NCBI RefSeq assembly: GCF_001402915.1
Contig: NZ_CP012945.1
Coordinates: forward strand, 3,077,501 to 3,141,500
Reading direction: 5' to 3'
Length of the DNA: 64,000 bases
DNA from: Devosia sp. A16
GTDB lineage: Bacteria > Pseudomonadota > Alphaproteobacteria > Rhizobiales > Devosiaceae
The first letter of the stretch is position 1; the number at the start of each line of letters is the position of its first letter. The notes under the pieces are model-generated. The model saw only the letters and a program-made list of their open reading frames with translations, did not search any database and was not told where the DNA came from. The translations under genes were made by a program, and so were the position numbers. This document shows positions 19,999 to 29,200 of this stretch, one piece after another.

Positions 19999-21026
19999 AT
20001 GGACGCCATACTCGCGCAACTTCTCAACGGCCTCGACAAGGGCGGCGCCTATGCGCTGATCGCGCTCGGCCTCACCCTGGTGTTCGGCACGCTGGGCGTG
20101 GTCAACTTCGCCCATGGCGCGCTGTTCATGCTCGGCGCCTTCTGCGCCGTCAGCTTCCGCTACCTGATCACCCTCGAAACCGTCACGGTCGACCCCACCC
20201 AGACCACCGCCTGGGGCACGGCGCTGGAAGTGCGCACCCCGCTGGCCCAGACCTGGTTCGGCGATTGGGGGCGGTGCTGATCGACTGGTCGGTGCCGCTC
20301 TCGATCCTCCTCGCCATCCCGGTGATGCTGCTGGTCGGCATCGTCATGGAGCGTGGCCTGATCAAGCATTTCTACAAGCGCCCGCACGCCGAACAGATCC
20401 TCGTGACCTTCGGCCTCGCCATCGTGCTGCAGGAGATCGTCAAGGCGATCTTCGGACCCAACCCGATCAGCCAGGCGATGCCCTCCGCCTTGCGCGGCGC
20501 CACCGATGTCGGGGCGCTGATCGGCCTCGCGCCGGGCGCGCTGACCTATCCGCTGTGGCGGCTCATCTACTTCCTGTTCTCGGCGGGCGTCATCGCCGCG
20601 GTGTTCGCGTTCCTGCGCTTCACCACTTTCGGCATGGTGGTGCGCGCCGGCATGGCCGATCGCGAGACGGTGGGGCTGCTCGGCATCAATATCGACCGAC
20701 GCTTCACCATCATGTTCGGTCTCGCCGCCGTGGTCGCCGGCCTTGCCGGCGTGATGTACACGCCGCTGCTGCCGCCCAACTACCACCAGGGCATGGATTT
20801 CCTGGTGCTGAGCTTCGTCGTCGTGGTGGTCGGCGGCATGGGCTCGCTGCCCGGCGCGGTCGCCGCGGGGTTCCTGCTCGGCATTCTCCAGAGCTTTGCC
20901 TCGATGACCCAGATCAAGTCGCTCGTTCCGGGCATCGACCAGATCATCATCTACCTGACGGCGGTGGTGATCCTCCTCGTCCGGCCGCGCGGGCTGTTCG
21001 GCCGCCGCGGCATGATGGAGAACTGA
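19999..21026 (+). pseudogene. LivH-type ABC permease with an apparent one-base deletion
   Basis: The N-terminal 93 residues (MDAILAQLLNGLDKGGAYAL, then LGVVNFAHGALFMLGAF) read in one frame from ATG 19999 to a stop at 20278-20280. The rest ([20 protein letters not shown] onward, to FGRRGMMEN) reads without a break in the next frame to 21026. Adding one G to the run GGGGG at 20267-20271 joins them into a normal 342-residue LivH permease. All flanking operon genes are intact, so a sequencing or assembly error is as likely as real loss. The C-terminal part has the usual [19 protein letters not shown] region. Confidence 0.88.
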
Positions 21027-21028
21027 CC

Positions 21029-22174
21029 ATGGCGCTGTTCCAGCTCTCGCGCCGCGACGCGCTGATCCTCGCGCTCTTCGCCCTGGTCGTCGTCACCATG
21101 CCGGTCTGGACCGCGCCGTTCGGCGCCAACTATCCGGGCCTCATGCAGAAATTCGCGATCTACGCGATCTTCGCTATCGGCTTCAACATCCTGTTCGGCC
21201 TCACCGGCTACCTGAGTTTCGGCCACGCCGCCTTCCTCGGCGTCGGCTCCTATACCGCCGTGTGGTCGTTCAAGCTGCTGACCATGGATGCCTTGCCGGC
21301 GCTGCTGCTCGCCGTGCTGGTTTCCGGGCTGTTCGCCCTCGCCATCGGCTTTCTCAGCCTCCGCCGCTCGGGCATCTACTTCTCCATCCTGACGCTGGCC
21401 TTCGCGCAGATGAGCTACAACCTCGCCTATTCGGTGCTGACCCCGATCACCAATGGCGAGACCTCGCTGCAACTGACCCTGCAGGATCCGCGCGTCATCG
21501 ACCTTGCTTTCAGCGAGCGTGGTGTGGGCCTGCCGACGGCGAGCCTGTTCGGCATGTCGCTGGGTGGGCTCGGCGGCTTCTATTTCTGCGCCGTCGTGCT
21601 GCTCATCGCCTTCTTCTTTGCCCAGAAGGTGTTCGCTTCGCCCTTCGGCATGATGCTGCGCGGCATCAAATCGAACCAGATGCGGATGAGCTATACCGGC
21701 TTCAACACCCGCCCCTATGCGCTCACCGCCTTCGTCATCTCCGGCATGTATGCCGGGCTCGCCGGGGCGCTGCTGGCGGTCACCGACCCGCTGGCAGGCG
21801 CCGAGCGCATGCAGTGGACGGCCTCGGGCGAGGTGGTGCTGATGACCATCCTCGGCGGCGTCGGCACGCTGATCGGACCGGTGATCGGCGCCTGGCTCAT
21901 CAAGTATTTCGAAAACATCTTCTCGTCCTTCAACGAAGGCATTCTGGGCCGCTTCTTCGATTTCGTTCCCGAGCCGCTGCACGATCCCGTCGTCGCCATA
22001 TCGAGCAAGTTTGTCGGCGAAGGCTGGCAGTTGACCCTGGGGCTGCTGTTCGTGCTAGTCGTGGTGTTCCTGCCCGGCGGCATCATGGAAGGGGTGCGCC
22101 GGATCGGCGCGCTGTTCCGCCGCCGCGGCACCCCCCCGAAAGCCGACGCCATGCGCGTCCAGCCGGCGGAGTAA
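21029..22174 (+). CDS. LivM-type ABC permease
   Basis: 381 residues and about nine to ten membrane helices. It begins [20 protein letters not shown] two bases after the previous stop. LivM hallmarks include [36 protein letters not shown] and [15 protein letters not shown]. It forms the membrane channel with the LivH-type subunit. Confidence 0.93.
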   Translation: MALFQLSRRDALILALFALVVVTMPVWTAPFGANYPGLMQKFAIYAIFAIGFNILFGLTGYLSFGHAAFLGVGSYTAVWSFKLLTMDALPALLLAVLVSGLFALAIGFLSLRRSGIYFSILTLAFAQMSYNLAYSVLTPITNGETSLQLTLQDPRVIDLAFSERGVGLPTASLFGMSLGGLGGFYFCAVVLLIAFFFAQKVFASPFGMMLRGIKSNQMRMSYTGFNTRPYALTAFVISGMYAGLAGALLAVTDPLAGAERMQWTASGEVVLMTILGGVGTLIGPVIGAWLIKYFENIFSSFNEGILGRFFDFVPEPLHDPVVAISSKFVGEGWQLTLGLLFVLVVVFLPGGIMEGVRRIGALFRRRGTPPKADAMRVQPAE

Positions 22175-22180
22175 CGAGCC

Positions 22181-22968
22181 ATGGCCACTTCCGAGCGCAA
22201 TGTCGTTCTCCATGTCGACGACGTCAGCAAGAATTTCGGCGGGTTGCAGGCGCTGTCCGACATCGACCTCGAGGTGGCGGAGGGCCAGACCCACGCCATT
22301 ATCGGGCCGAACGGCGCCGGCAAATCCACCCTGCTCAACGTCATCATCGGGCGGCTGGCCCCGACCAGCGGCGCCGTGGTGTTCGATGGCCAGGTGCTGA
22401 CCGGCAGGAAGCCGCACCAGATCAACCAGCTCGGCGTTGCCCGGGTGTTCCAGACGCCGGAGATCTTCCCTGAGCTGACGGTGTTGCAGAACGTCATGGT
22501 GCCGGCCTTCGCCAGGCGCGACGGGGCGTTCCGCATCAACGTGCTGCAGGGCGTCGAAAGCGAAGCGGGGCTGCGCGACGAAGCGGAGGCGATCATCGAG
22601 GATGTCGGCCTCACCGCCCGCCGCACCTCTCATGCCGGGGCACTCAGCCGCGGCGACAAGCGGCGCATGGAGCTCGCCATGTGTCTGATCCAGCATCCGC
22701 GCCTGCTGCTGCTCGACGAGCCGACCGCCGGCATGTCGCGGCACGACACCAACACCACCATCGAGCTGCTCAAGAAGATCAAGGCCCGCGGCATGACCAA
22801 GGTGATCATCGAACACGACATGCATGTGGTGTTTTCCCTGGCCGACAGGATCTCCGTCCTCTCCGGCGGCCGGATCATCGCCGAGGGGTTGCCTGATGAG
22901 GTGCGCGGCAACGTCAAGGTCCAGGAGGCCTACCTGGGCGGCGCCCACCGGCTGGAGGCTGCCCACTG

Positions 22969-22969
<1 letters not shown>
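22181..22969 (+). CDS. LivG-type ABC transporter ATP-binding protein
   Basis: 262 residues. Walker A is GPNGAGKST, Walker B LLLLDEPTAG and the H-loop IIEHDM. The signature loop reads LSRGDKRRMELA instead of LSGGQ, as in a subgroup of Liv-type ATPases. Its stop overlaps the next ATG by one base. Confidence 0.93.
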
Positions 22970-23742
<773 letters not shown>

Positions 23743-23915
23743 AAGCCGACGGCCTTGCGACGCGAAGGAGCATCTTGAGCTCAACGCCGCTCGTGTTTCG
23801 CCGGTCGAGCAAGAAAAGCTGGCTTCCCCTGCTGACGGATACTCGCCTCAACTGTGACTTCACCTTGACCGGTGTTCTCTCCGGGCGATAGCCTCAATCT
23901 TGGGGGTAATAGGGT

Positions 23916-25370
23916 ATGTTGAATTCACTTGAGCGTTTACGCGGCGCGCTTGGTCGCCCAGCGCACACTTATCGTCCGACACTGCAGACGTTCAACGACA
24001 TCGACGTTCACCGTCTCGAACGCGAGATGGACTTGGGCAACCGCGGCGCGGCTCGGGGAGGGGACGATCTTCCTGCCACCGCAAGCGCCTCGCTCGAGGC
24101 GACTGAACGTGAGATCGTCGAACAAATCGGCGCTGCTCAGAAGGCGGCCCATGACGAACTGCAGTCGCAACTCGCAACATTCCACGAGCGACTGACCGAG
24201 CTCGATTTCGAGTCTCGGTTCGCGGCTATTTCGGAAGTCGCGCATGGCGGTCTCGCGGATCTGAAGGCCGAGCAGCAGATGGCGCTCGATGACCTCCATA
24301 TCTTGCGCAAGGACCTGACGATTGCGGAGACTTGGCTGGACGACTTTCGCAGGCAGCACCGCATCAAGCGCCTCGCCGACAGGAAGACTGCGCTCGGCAC
24401 GGTCGTGAAATTACTGGTGATCGCGCTTTTGGTGGCCGGCGAGATCATCGCCAACGGGTACTTTCTGAGCGGTGGCAACGAGCTCGGCCTCGTTGGTGGC
24501 ATCGTGGAAGCTCTGCTGTTCGCAGTCCTGAACGTCGGCGTTGCGGTCTTCGTCGCGGTGGTCCTGCTACCCAACCTCTATCATCGGAATTTGCTGCGCA
24601 AAGCGTTCGGCCTGGTCTCGTTATTCGGCTTCTTTGCCTGGGCGGGGGCATTGAACCTTGCCCTTGCCCATTATCGCGAGGCGGCCGGGACGAGAGAGCC
24701 CACCGCGCAGTTCGCCGCCCAGGCCAGAGACGCTGTCATGGAGCGCCTGCAGACGTGGCCGCTGGAACTCGATCAGTTCGAGTCTTGGCTGCTGTTTGCC
24801 ATTGGTGTGCTGTTCGCTCTGGTCGCGCTGATCGATGGACTGAGCCTCGTCGATAAGTATCCCGGGTACAGGAAAGCCTCGGAAACAGCGCGGAAGGCGC
24901 AAGAAGACTACGCTGGTGAACGTCGCGCCAAGATCGAGGATCTCAGCGACAAGCGCCAGGAGTATCAGGAGGCGGTGTCTCAGTTGCGCCTCGATATCTC
25001 CAAGCGGCGCACCGAACACAGCTCGATAATGGCACATCGCCTCAAGCTGCTCAGCCTGTTCCAGGAGCACCAAAATCAGTTGGAGAAGGCAGGCAATCAG
25101 CTCCTTCGGACGTATCGTGACGCCAACGTCGCAGCGAGATCGTCGCCTGCTCCGGCCTATTTCGAGGAGCCGTTCAAGCTCGAGCGGCTATCCGTCACGC
25201 TGGACGGGCTGAACGAAATTACTTCCGACGCGCTGCAGATCAGAATCGACGAAGCACAATCACAGCTGCAGATGGTCATGGCGGAGGTCACCCAGGAGTT
25301 CGAGCTTGGGCTGGCCAGGTATCGCCAGCTCGACGCCCTTGTTCCGGACGGCAACCATGTCGCGACGTAG
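23916..25370 (+). CDS. Four-helix membrane protein with flanking coiled coils, first gene of a stator/nuclease operon
   Basis: 484 residues of no family I can name. Residues 55-150 are charged and heptad-like. Hydrophobic spans lie near 161-182 (VVKLLVIALLVAGEIIANGY), 189-219, 227-249 and 288-308, and a second long coiled coil runs from about 315 to 400. There is no signal peptide, so the ends are probably cytoplasmic. The last 14 bases overlap the next gene, and four more genes follow with almost no gaps. The region has more A/T-rich codons than the operons on either side, suggesting transfer. A role as scaffold or sensor for the downstream MotA/MotB-like pair is inference. Confidence 0.8.
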   Translation: MLNSLERLRGALGRPAHTYRPTLQTFNDIDVHRLEREMDLGNRGAARGGDDLPATASASLEATEREIVEQIGAAQKAAHDELQSQLATFHERLTELDFESRFAAISEVAHGGLADLKAEQQMALDDLHILRKDLTIAETWLDDFRRQHRIKRLADRKTALGTVVKLLVIALLVAGEIIANGYFLSGGNELGLVGGIVEALLFAVLNVGVAVFVAVVLLPNLYHRNLLRKAFGLVSLFGFFAWAGALNLALAHYREAAGTREPTAQFAAQARDAVMERLQTWPLELDQFESWLLFAIGVLFALVALIDGLSLVDKYPGYRKASETARKAQEDYAGERRAKIEDLSDKRQEYQEAVSQLRLDISKRRTEHSSIMAHRLKLLSLFQEHQNQLEKAGNQLLRTYRDANVAARSSPAPAYFEEPFKLERLSVTLDGLNEITSDALQIRIDEAQSQLQMVMAEVTQEFELGLARYRQLDALVPDGNHVAT

Positions 25371-26175
25371 GCGCGGGAGGAAAGGCAATGCCGGGCAGAT
25401 TGTGCTGATCGCGGTGCTGGCTACTGCGCTTGTCGTTCTGCTCGGCGGTCTGGTTTGGCTCGTGCTCAAGGCACGCGCCGACTACGTGCCGCGCGATCAG
25501 GCAACGCTCTGCCCGTTATCCGGCTATACCTCGCAGACCCTGGTCTTAATCGACACCACGGACGCGTTTGCACCCGTGACCCAGACGCAGGTGTTGAACA
25601 AGTTGCGGGATGTCGTGACCGCGATCCCCAAGGACGGCTTGCTTGAGCTTCAACTGCTCGGCGCCGACGCCGCGCGAACGCGACCGGCGATGCCGCCGCT
25701 CTGCAATCCCGGCGATGGCGGCGACATCGATCCGATCACCGGCAACCCGGAGCTGGCCAAACGGCGCTGGCAGATGCAGTACGCCGAGAAGGTCGAAGAG
25801 GCGTTGCGAAGCGGCGTGGCGGGCTCCACACAGGACTATTCCCCGATCATGGAGGCCATCCAACAGATCGCAGCAGAACACCTCACCTCCCAGCATGATC
25901 GGTCGATTCCATCCCGCCTAGTAGTCGTCTCCGACATGATCCAGCACACGGCCGGCTACTCACATTATGTCGATGGGCTGTCCTCGGAGGCGTTTGCTGC
26001 GAAGGCGCGGAACAGGTTGGCGACCGACCTTGCTGGCGCCGAGGTAGAGTTCTGGATGGTGCGCCGCCCAACGCAGAAAGTCGACGCCGAGCAGCTTGGG
26101 AATTTCTGGCTCGAGTGGGCCAGCAACAGCAACGCGAAGAGACCCGTCACCCTGTCGCCGCTGATGGGAATGTAG
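25357..26175 (+). CDS. Membrane-anchored vWA-like protein
   Basis: 272 residues. A basic start (MSRRRRGRKGN) and one membrane helix (about 14-36, IVLIAVLATALVVLLGGLVW) precede an exported domain. A strand ending TLVLIDTTDAF resembles a MIDAS DxTxx loop, YSPIMEAIQQIA could supply the second metal-binding site, and RLVVVSDMIQHTAGYSHY the third, the order found in von Willebrand A domains. Three cysteines are seen in or near the domain. ATG 25357 is chosen because it begins inside the end of the previous gene, as usual in tight operons. Function unknown; a metal-dependent protein-binding module is inferred. Confidence 0.75.
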   Translation: MSRRRRGRKGNAGQIVLIAVLATALVVLLGGLVWLVLKARADYVPRDQATLCPLSGYTSQTLVLIDTTDAFAPVTQTQVLNKLRDVVTAIPKDGLLELQLLGADAARTRPAMPPLCNPGDGGDIDPITGNPELAKRRWQMQYAEKVEEALRSGVAGSTQDYSPIMEAIQQIAAEHLTSQHDRSIPSRLVVVSDMIQHTAGYSHYVDGLSSEAFAAKARNRLATDLAGAEVEFWMVRRPTQKVDAEQLGNFWLEWASNSNAKRPVTLSPLMGM

Positions 26176-26177
26176 CA

Positions 26178-26945
26178 ATGGACCAGCCACGAACGCGCCG
26201 CGCCGACCCGACGGGCCCTGCCGTCTTCATCGCTTTCTCAGTGATTGGGGTGGCCTACATCATCGGCGCGAAGGCGCTGAAGGTCGACGCCGTCATGGTT
26301 ACGCTGGTCCCCGTCCTACTTATGATAGGCTACGCAGTCTGCATCTGGTTGTTCAAGGCGCTTAGGCTTCGCAGCGATCAGTCCGGCGATAATTTCTACT
26401 ACATGGGGTTCATCTACACGCTGACCAGCCTGGCGGTGACCCTTATCCAGTACGCCGACGGAACTAACGCGGCGGAGATCATTCGCAATTTCGGTGTTGC
26501 AGTCGCCTCGACCATTGCCGGCATAGTGCTGCGTATCGTCTTCAATCTATTCCGCCGCGACCCGGTGGAGGTTGAGCATGAGTCGCGGCTGGAGCTCTCG
26601 GAGGCTGCCCGTAAGGTGCGCCAGGAGCTGAACGGCATGTTGCTCGAGTTCTCGCATTTCGGACGCACCCAGCAGCAGATGGCTCAGGAGGCGATGGACG
26701 AGTACAGAGAACGGGCGGAAGCAACCACCAGCACCTTGGTAGAACTGCTCGGTAGCGAAACCCATGCTGACGCTGTCGCGAAGGCCCGCGCCGAGCTTGA
26801 GGAGACCCAGAGACTTCTGGTCGAAGTCAATCTGGCGCTGGCCGAGATCCCCGGCCTGTTGCGGCACAGGCGGCGCGTCGGCTTCTGGCGGAGGCTCGCA
26901 TTCTGGGCCCCGATCGACGCTCTGCCTCGACACGAACAATCATGA
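26178..26945 (+). CDS. MotA/TolQ/ExbB-like stator subunit with coiled-coil tail (ZorA-like)
   Basis: 255 residues. Hydrophobic spans lie near 15-34 and 39-63, then a pair near 74-92 (YMGFIYTLTSLAVTLIQYA) and 103-127 (NFGVAVASTIAGIVLRI), with the small-residue and threonine pattern of the proton-channel helices of MotA/TolQ/ExbB. A long charged, probably helical cytoplasmic tail follows (about 130-255), as in ZorA. Its last four bases overlap the start of the MotB-like gene, the normal arrangement for stator pairs. It is only two bases from the vWA-like gene. The similarity is by pattern, not by a search. Confidence 0.72.
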   Translation: MDQPRTRRADPTGPAVFIAFSVIGVAYIIGAKALKVDAVMVTLVPVLLMIGYAVCIWLFKALRLRSDQSGDNFYYMGFIYTLTSLAVTLIQYADGTNAAEIIRNFGVAVASTIAGIVLRIVFNLFRRDPVEVEHESRLELSEAARKVRQELNGMLLEFSHFGRTQQQMAQEAMDEYRERAEATTSTLVELLGSETHADAVAKARAELEETQRLLVEVNLALAEIPGLLRHRRRVGFWRRLAFWAPIDALPRHEQS

Positions 26946-27976
26946 CCGCGCCGATCGCCGAAACGGAGCGCGGTCACCGACGTGGCGTCGTTCTCGGCTT
27001 CACCATGGCCGAGCTGTTGTTGCTGCTGCTCTTCTGCCTGCTTCTGATCTCAGCCACGGCGCTGCTCGCCAAGGACAAGGAGATCACCGCTCTTCAGCAG
27101 CAGGTCGAGGCTTCCGCCGGAATTAGCAAGAGCGACATTCCGCGCAATGCGCTGCAGCTGCAGATACTATTGAAGATGTTGTTCCCCGCGGGCGTTCCGC
27201 CGCTGAAGGACGCCGACTTTGCCAAGCTCTGGGAAAAGCTGGTGCTTGCTCGGGACATGGAAGGGCTGGCCACCTCGGTCGGGCTCGAAAGTCCGGAACA
27301 GTTAAAGCAACTACTGACCGTCTGGGGCGACATGCAAGGTCGTTTCGCCTCCGAGGCGGAGATGGCTAAATTGCTCTCGCTATTAGAGCGCCTGGTCGCC
27401 GCCGGCGCGGGCACCCTGACGCCAGACCAGATGGAGGTATTGGTCAAGGAGTCGTCCAGGCTGACATCCAGCTCCGACCCGCCGGGAAGCCGCTGGCCCC
27501 CGATCATCTCGCTCGATGGAAACCGCTACCGGTTCGAGATCGGCAGCGCCGAGATCACCTCGGGGTTCCAAGAGTATCTGGAGGACGAGGCGGCGGTGAA
27601 GATCGCTGGCCTGCTCCAGCAATACAATGCCGACGTCATCGAGATCGTTGGTCACACCGATGAGCAGGTTATCCAACCCAATATCGAGAAGACCTCCAAC
27701 CTCGACCTGCTGGCAATACCCGCTGTTAATGGGGTTCCCGGCATACACCTGACACCGGTCGATAACGCAGGCCTCGGCCTCGCGCGTGCCATTGAGGTTG
27801 CCCGTGTGCTGCGGCAACAGCCCGAGCTGGCAGGGGTACGGATGGTCCCGCTCTCTGCGGGACAGCTCATCCGCAAGGGTGACCTGCTCTCGCCAGGAAG
27901 TGGTCAAGCGCTCAACGATCCCGACCGGAGGCGCATCGAGATCCGTGTGCGTCGAAGCACCCCAGAAGCCAACTGA
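26942..27976 (+). CDS. MotB/OmpA-like stator subunit (ZorB-like)
   Basis: 344 residues. One N-terminal membrane helix (about 16-42) carries an acidic residue at its start, E24 in GFTMAELLLLLLF, where MotB-type proteins carry the ion-binding aspartate. A helical linker with AELMKL-like repeats follows, then an OmpA-like peptidoglycan-binding domain from about 185 (FEIGSAEITSG; VIEIVGHTDE; DPDRRRIEIRVRR). It would be anchored in the inner membrane with the C-terminus on the cell wall. It overlaps the MotA-like gene by four bases and the nuclease gene by one. Confidence 0.8.
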   Translation: MTAPIAETERGHRRGVVLGFTMAELLLLLLFCLLLISATALLAKDKEITALQQQVEASAGISKSDIPRNALQLQILLKMLFPAGVPPLKDADFAKLWEKLVLARDMEGLATSVGLESPEQLKQLLTVWGDMQGRFASEAEMAKLLSLLERLVAAGAGTLTPDQMEVLVKESSRLTSSSDPPGSRWPPIISLDGNRYRFEIGSAEITSGFQEYLEDEAAVKIAGLLQQYNADVIEIVGHTDEQVIQPNIEKTSNLDLLAIPAVNGVPGIHLTPVDNAGLGLARAIEVARVLRQQPELAGVRMVPLSAGQLIRKGDLLSPGSGQALNDPDRRRIEIRVRRSTPEAN

Positions 27977-28644
27977 TGGTCGTTCTCCGGTGCTTCGCTG
28001 CGACCATAATGCTGGCCATTGGTCCGGCTTTCGCATCGGACATTCTGGTGATCGATGGTGATACGATCGAGCTCGGCGGAACCCGCTATGGTATCCACGG
28101 CATCGACGCTCCCGAACCCGGACAGCAATGCGAGCGAACTGGGGGAAAGAGCTGGAACTGCGGTGCCGCCGCGGTTGTTGCGCTCGAAGAGATCGTGTTC
28201 CCGGCAACAGACGTCCATTGTGATGCCGGCGAACTCGATGACTATGGACGCACTATCGCCGTCTGCTGGGCGGACGGCATGGACATCGGAAAACATCTGG
28301 TGCGTAGCGGCCTAGCCTGGGCGTTCGTGAAGTTTGCCACCGACTATGTTGAAGATGAGGCGATGGCTCGGGCCGCGCGTATTGGCATCTGGCAGGTCGA
28401 ATCGGAGACCCCGTGGGACTTCCGGGCGAGACGCTGGAGCGTCTCGGGCAACGAAGCTCCCGACCCTAATTGTCCGATCAAGGGCAACATCAACAGCGAG
28501 GGCGAGCACATCTATCACCCACCTTGGTCCCCAGTGTACGCACGTACCCGAATAAGCCCTGAGAAAGGTGAGCGCTGGTTCTGCGACGAAGGCGAAGCAG
28601 CCGCAGCGGGATGGCGACCAGCCTATTGGGGGCGCCGAGGCTGA
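27976..28644 (+). CDS. Exported thermonuclease-family (SNase-fold) protein
   Basis: 222 residues with a signal peptide (VVLRCFAATIMLAIGPAFAS). The SNase fold is seen in VIDGDTIEL, HGIDAPEPGQQC and LDDYGRTIAVCW, giving the metal-binding Asp, the GIDAPE loop with its Glu, and the second catalytic Arg (YGR). The position of the first catalytic Arg (R35 of staphylococcal nuclease, five before the GID Asp) is Gly here (TRYGIHGID). The C-terminus CPIKGNIN to GERWFCDEGEA is a common extension of alphaproteobacterial members. Paired cysteines fit a periplasmic protein. It ends the stator operon, with a one-base overlap; activity is uncertain. Confidence 0.88.
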   Translation: MVVLRCFAATIMLAIGPAFASDILVIDGDTIELGGTRYGIHGIDAPEPGQQCERTGGKSWNCGAAAVVALEEIVFPATDVHCDAGELDDYGRTIAVCWADGMDIGKHLVRSGLAWAFVKFATDYVEDEAMARAARIGIWQVESETPWDFRARRWSVSGNEAPDPNCPIKGNINSEGEHIYHPPWSPVYARTRISPEKGERWFCDEGEAAAAGWRPAYWGRRG

Positions 28645-28756
28645 CGACCATCCATGGCACCTGCGGCCGAGCTGCCGACCGTGCTGCTACGCGGGCGGTG
28701 TTTGACTGCACGCTTCACCTCCAGCAGCCTCTTGTTCCCATTGCAACGGCACCCCC

Positions 28757-29200
28757 TCACGGCCAGGGGTAATCGGGCACCTCGATGCCGTCTTCGGCCA
28801 GCTTGTCGGCGACCACGCGCCGGTACTTGACGACGTTGCCGACCTCCGTGGCCCGCAGTCCCGCGACCGCGTCGGCGGTGAACGGCTCGAAGGGCACGGG
28901 CAGCGACTCCCCGGCATAGGTCTCCATCACGTAGTTGAGCAGGTCGGCAATCTCCTTGTCGGAAAGGCTCGAGCCGATCACCCCGGGAACGTGCAGGAGG
29001 TAGGCGCGGCCCTCGGGCAGCCGGGCAAAGACGCCGACCTTGTCGACGAAGTCCGGGATGCCGGCGCTGGGCAGGCCGGAGCCGTCGGCAAGATGGCAGC
29101 CGACGCATTTGAGGATGTAGTTGGTCACCGGGGTCCGCTCGGCGCCCTGGCCCAGCGCCGTGCCGGCCAGCAGCAGGGCCATCGCCAGCACGCGCTTCAT
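28757..29200 (-). CDS. Small c-type cytochrome of the amine dehydrogenase cluster (second)
   Basis: 147 residues with a signal peptide (MKRVLAMALLLAGTALG). The single haem motif is CVGCH. The usual axial Met position reads HVPGVIGSSLSDKEIADLLN, with no methionine where most class I cytochromes have MPG. It overlaps by four bases the cytochrome gene upstream. It probably carries electrons from the TTQ enzyme or helps in cofactor maturation; both are inferences from place. Confidence 0.85.
   Translation of the reverse strand: MKRVLAMALLLAGTALGQGAERTPVTNYILKCVGCHLADGSGLPSAGIPDFVDKVGVFARLPEGRAYLLHVPGVIGSSLSDKEIADLLNYVMETYAGESLPVPFEPFTADAVAGLRATEVGNVVKYRRVVADKLAEDGIEVPDYPWP

Noticed and set aside
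20260-20285. Programmed frameshift in the LivH-type gene
   Set aside because: No slippery heptamer of known type; a single missing G in a homopolymer explains it, and a second similar case exists at 43042-43046.
22610-22670. Unusual ABC signature LSRGDKRRMELA in the LivG-type ATPase as a novel defect
   Set aside because: I recall this form from a subgroup of Liv-type ATPases, and Walker A, Walker B and H-loop are intact.
28645-28756. Gap after the nuclease gene considered as a small RNA or tRNA
   Set aside because: No cloverleaf, CCA end or clear promoter/terminator; it looks like an ordinary junction of convergent genes.
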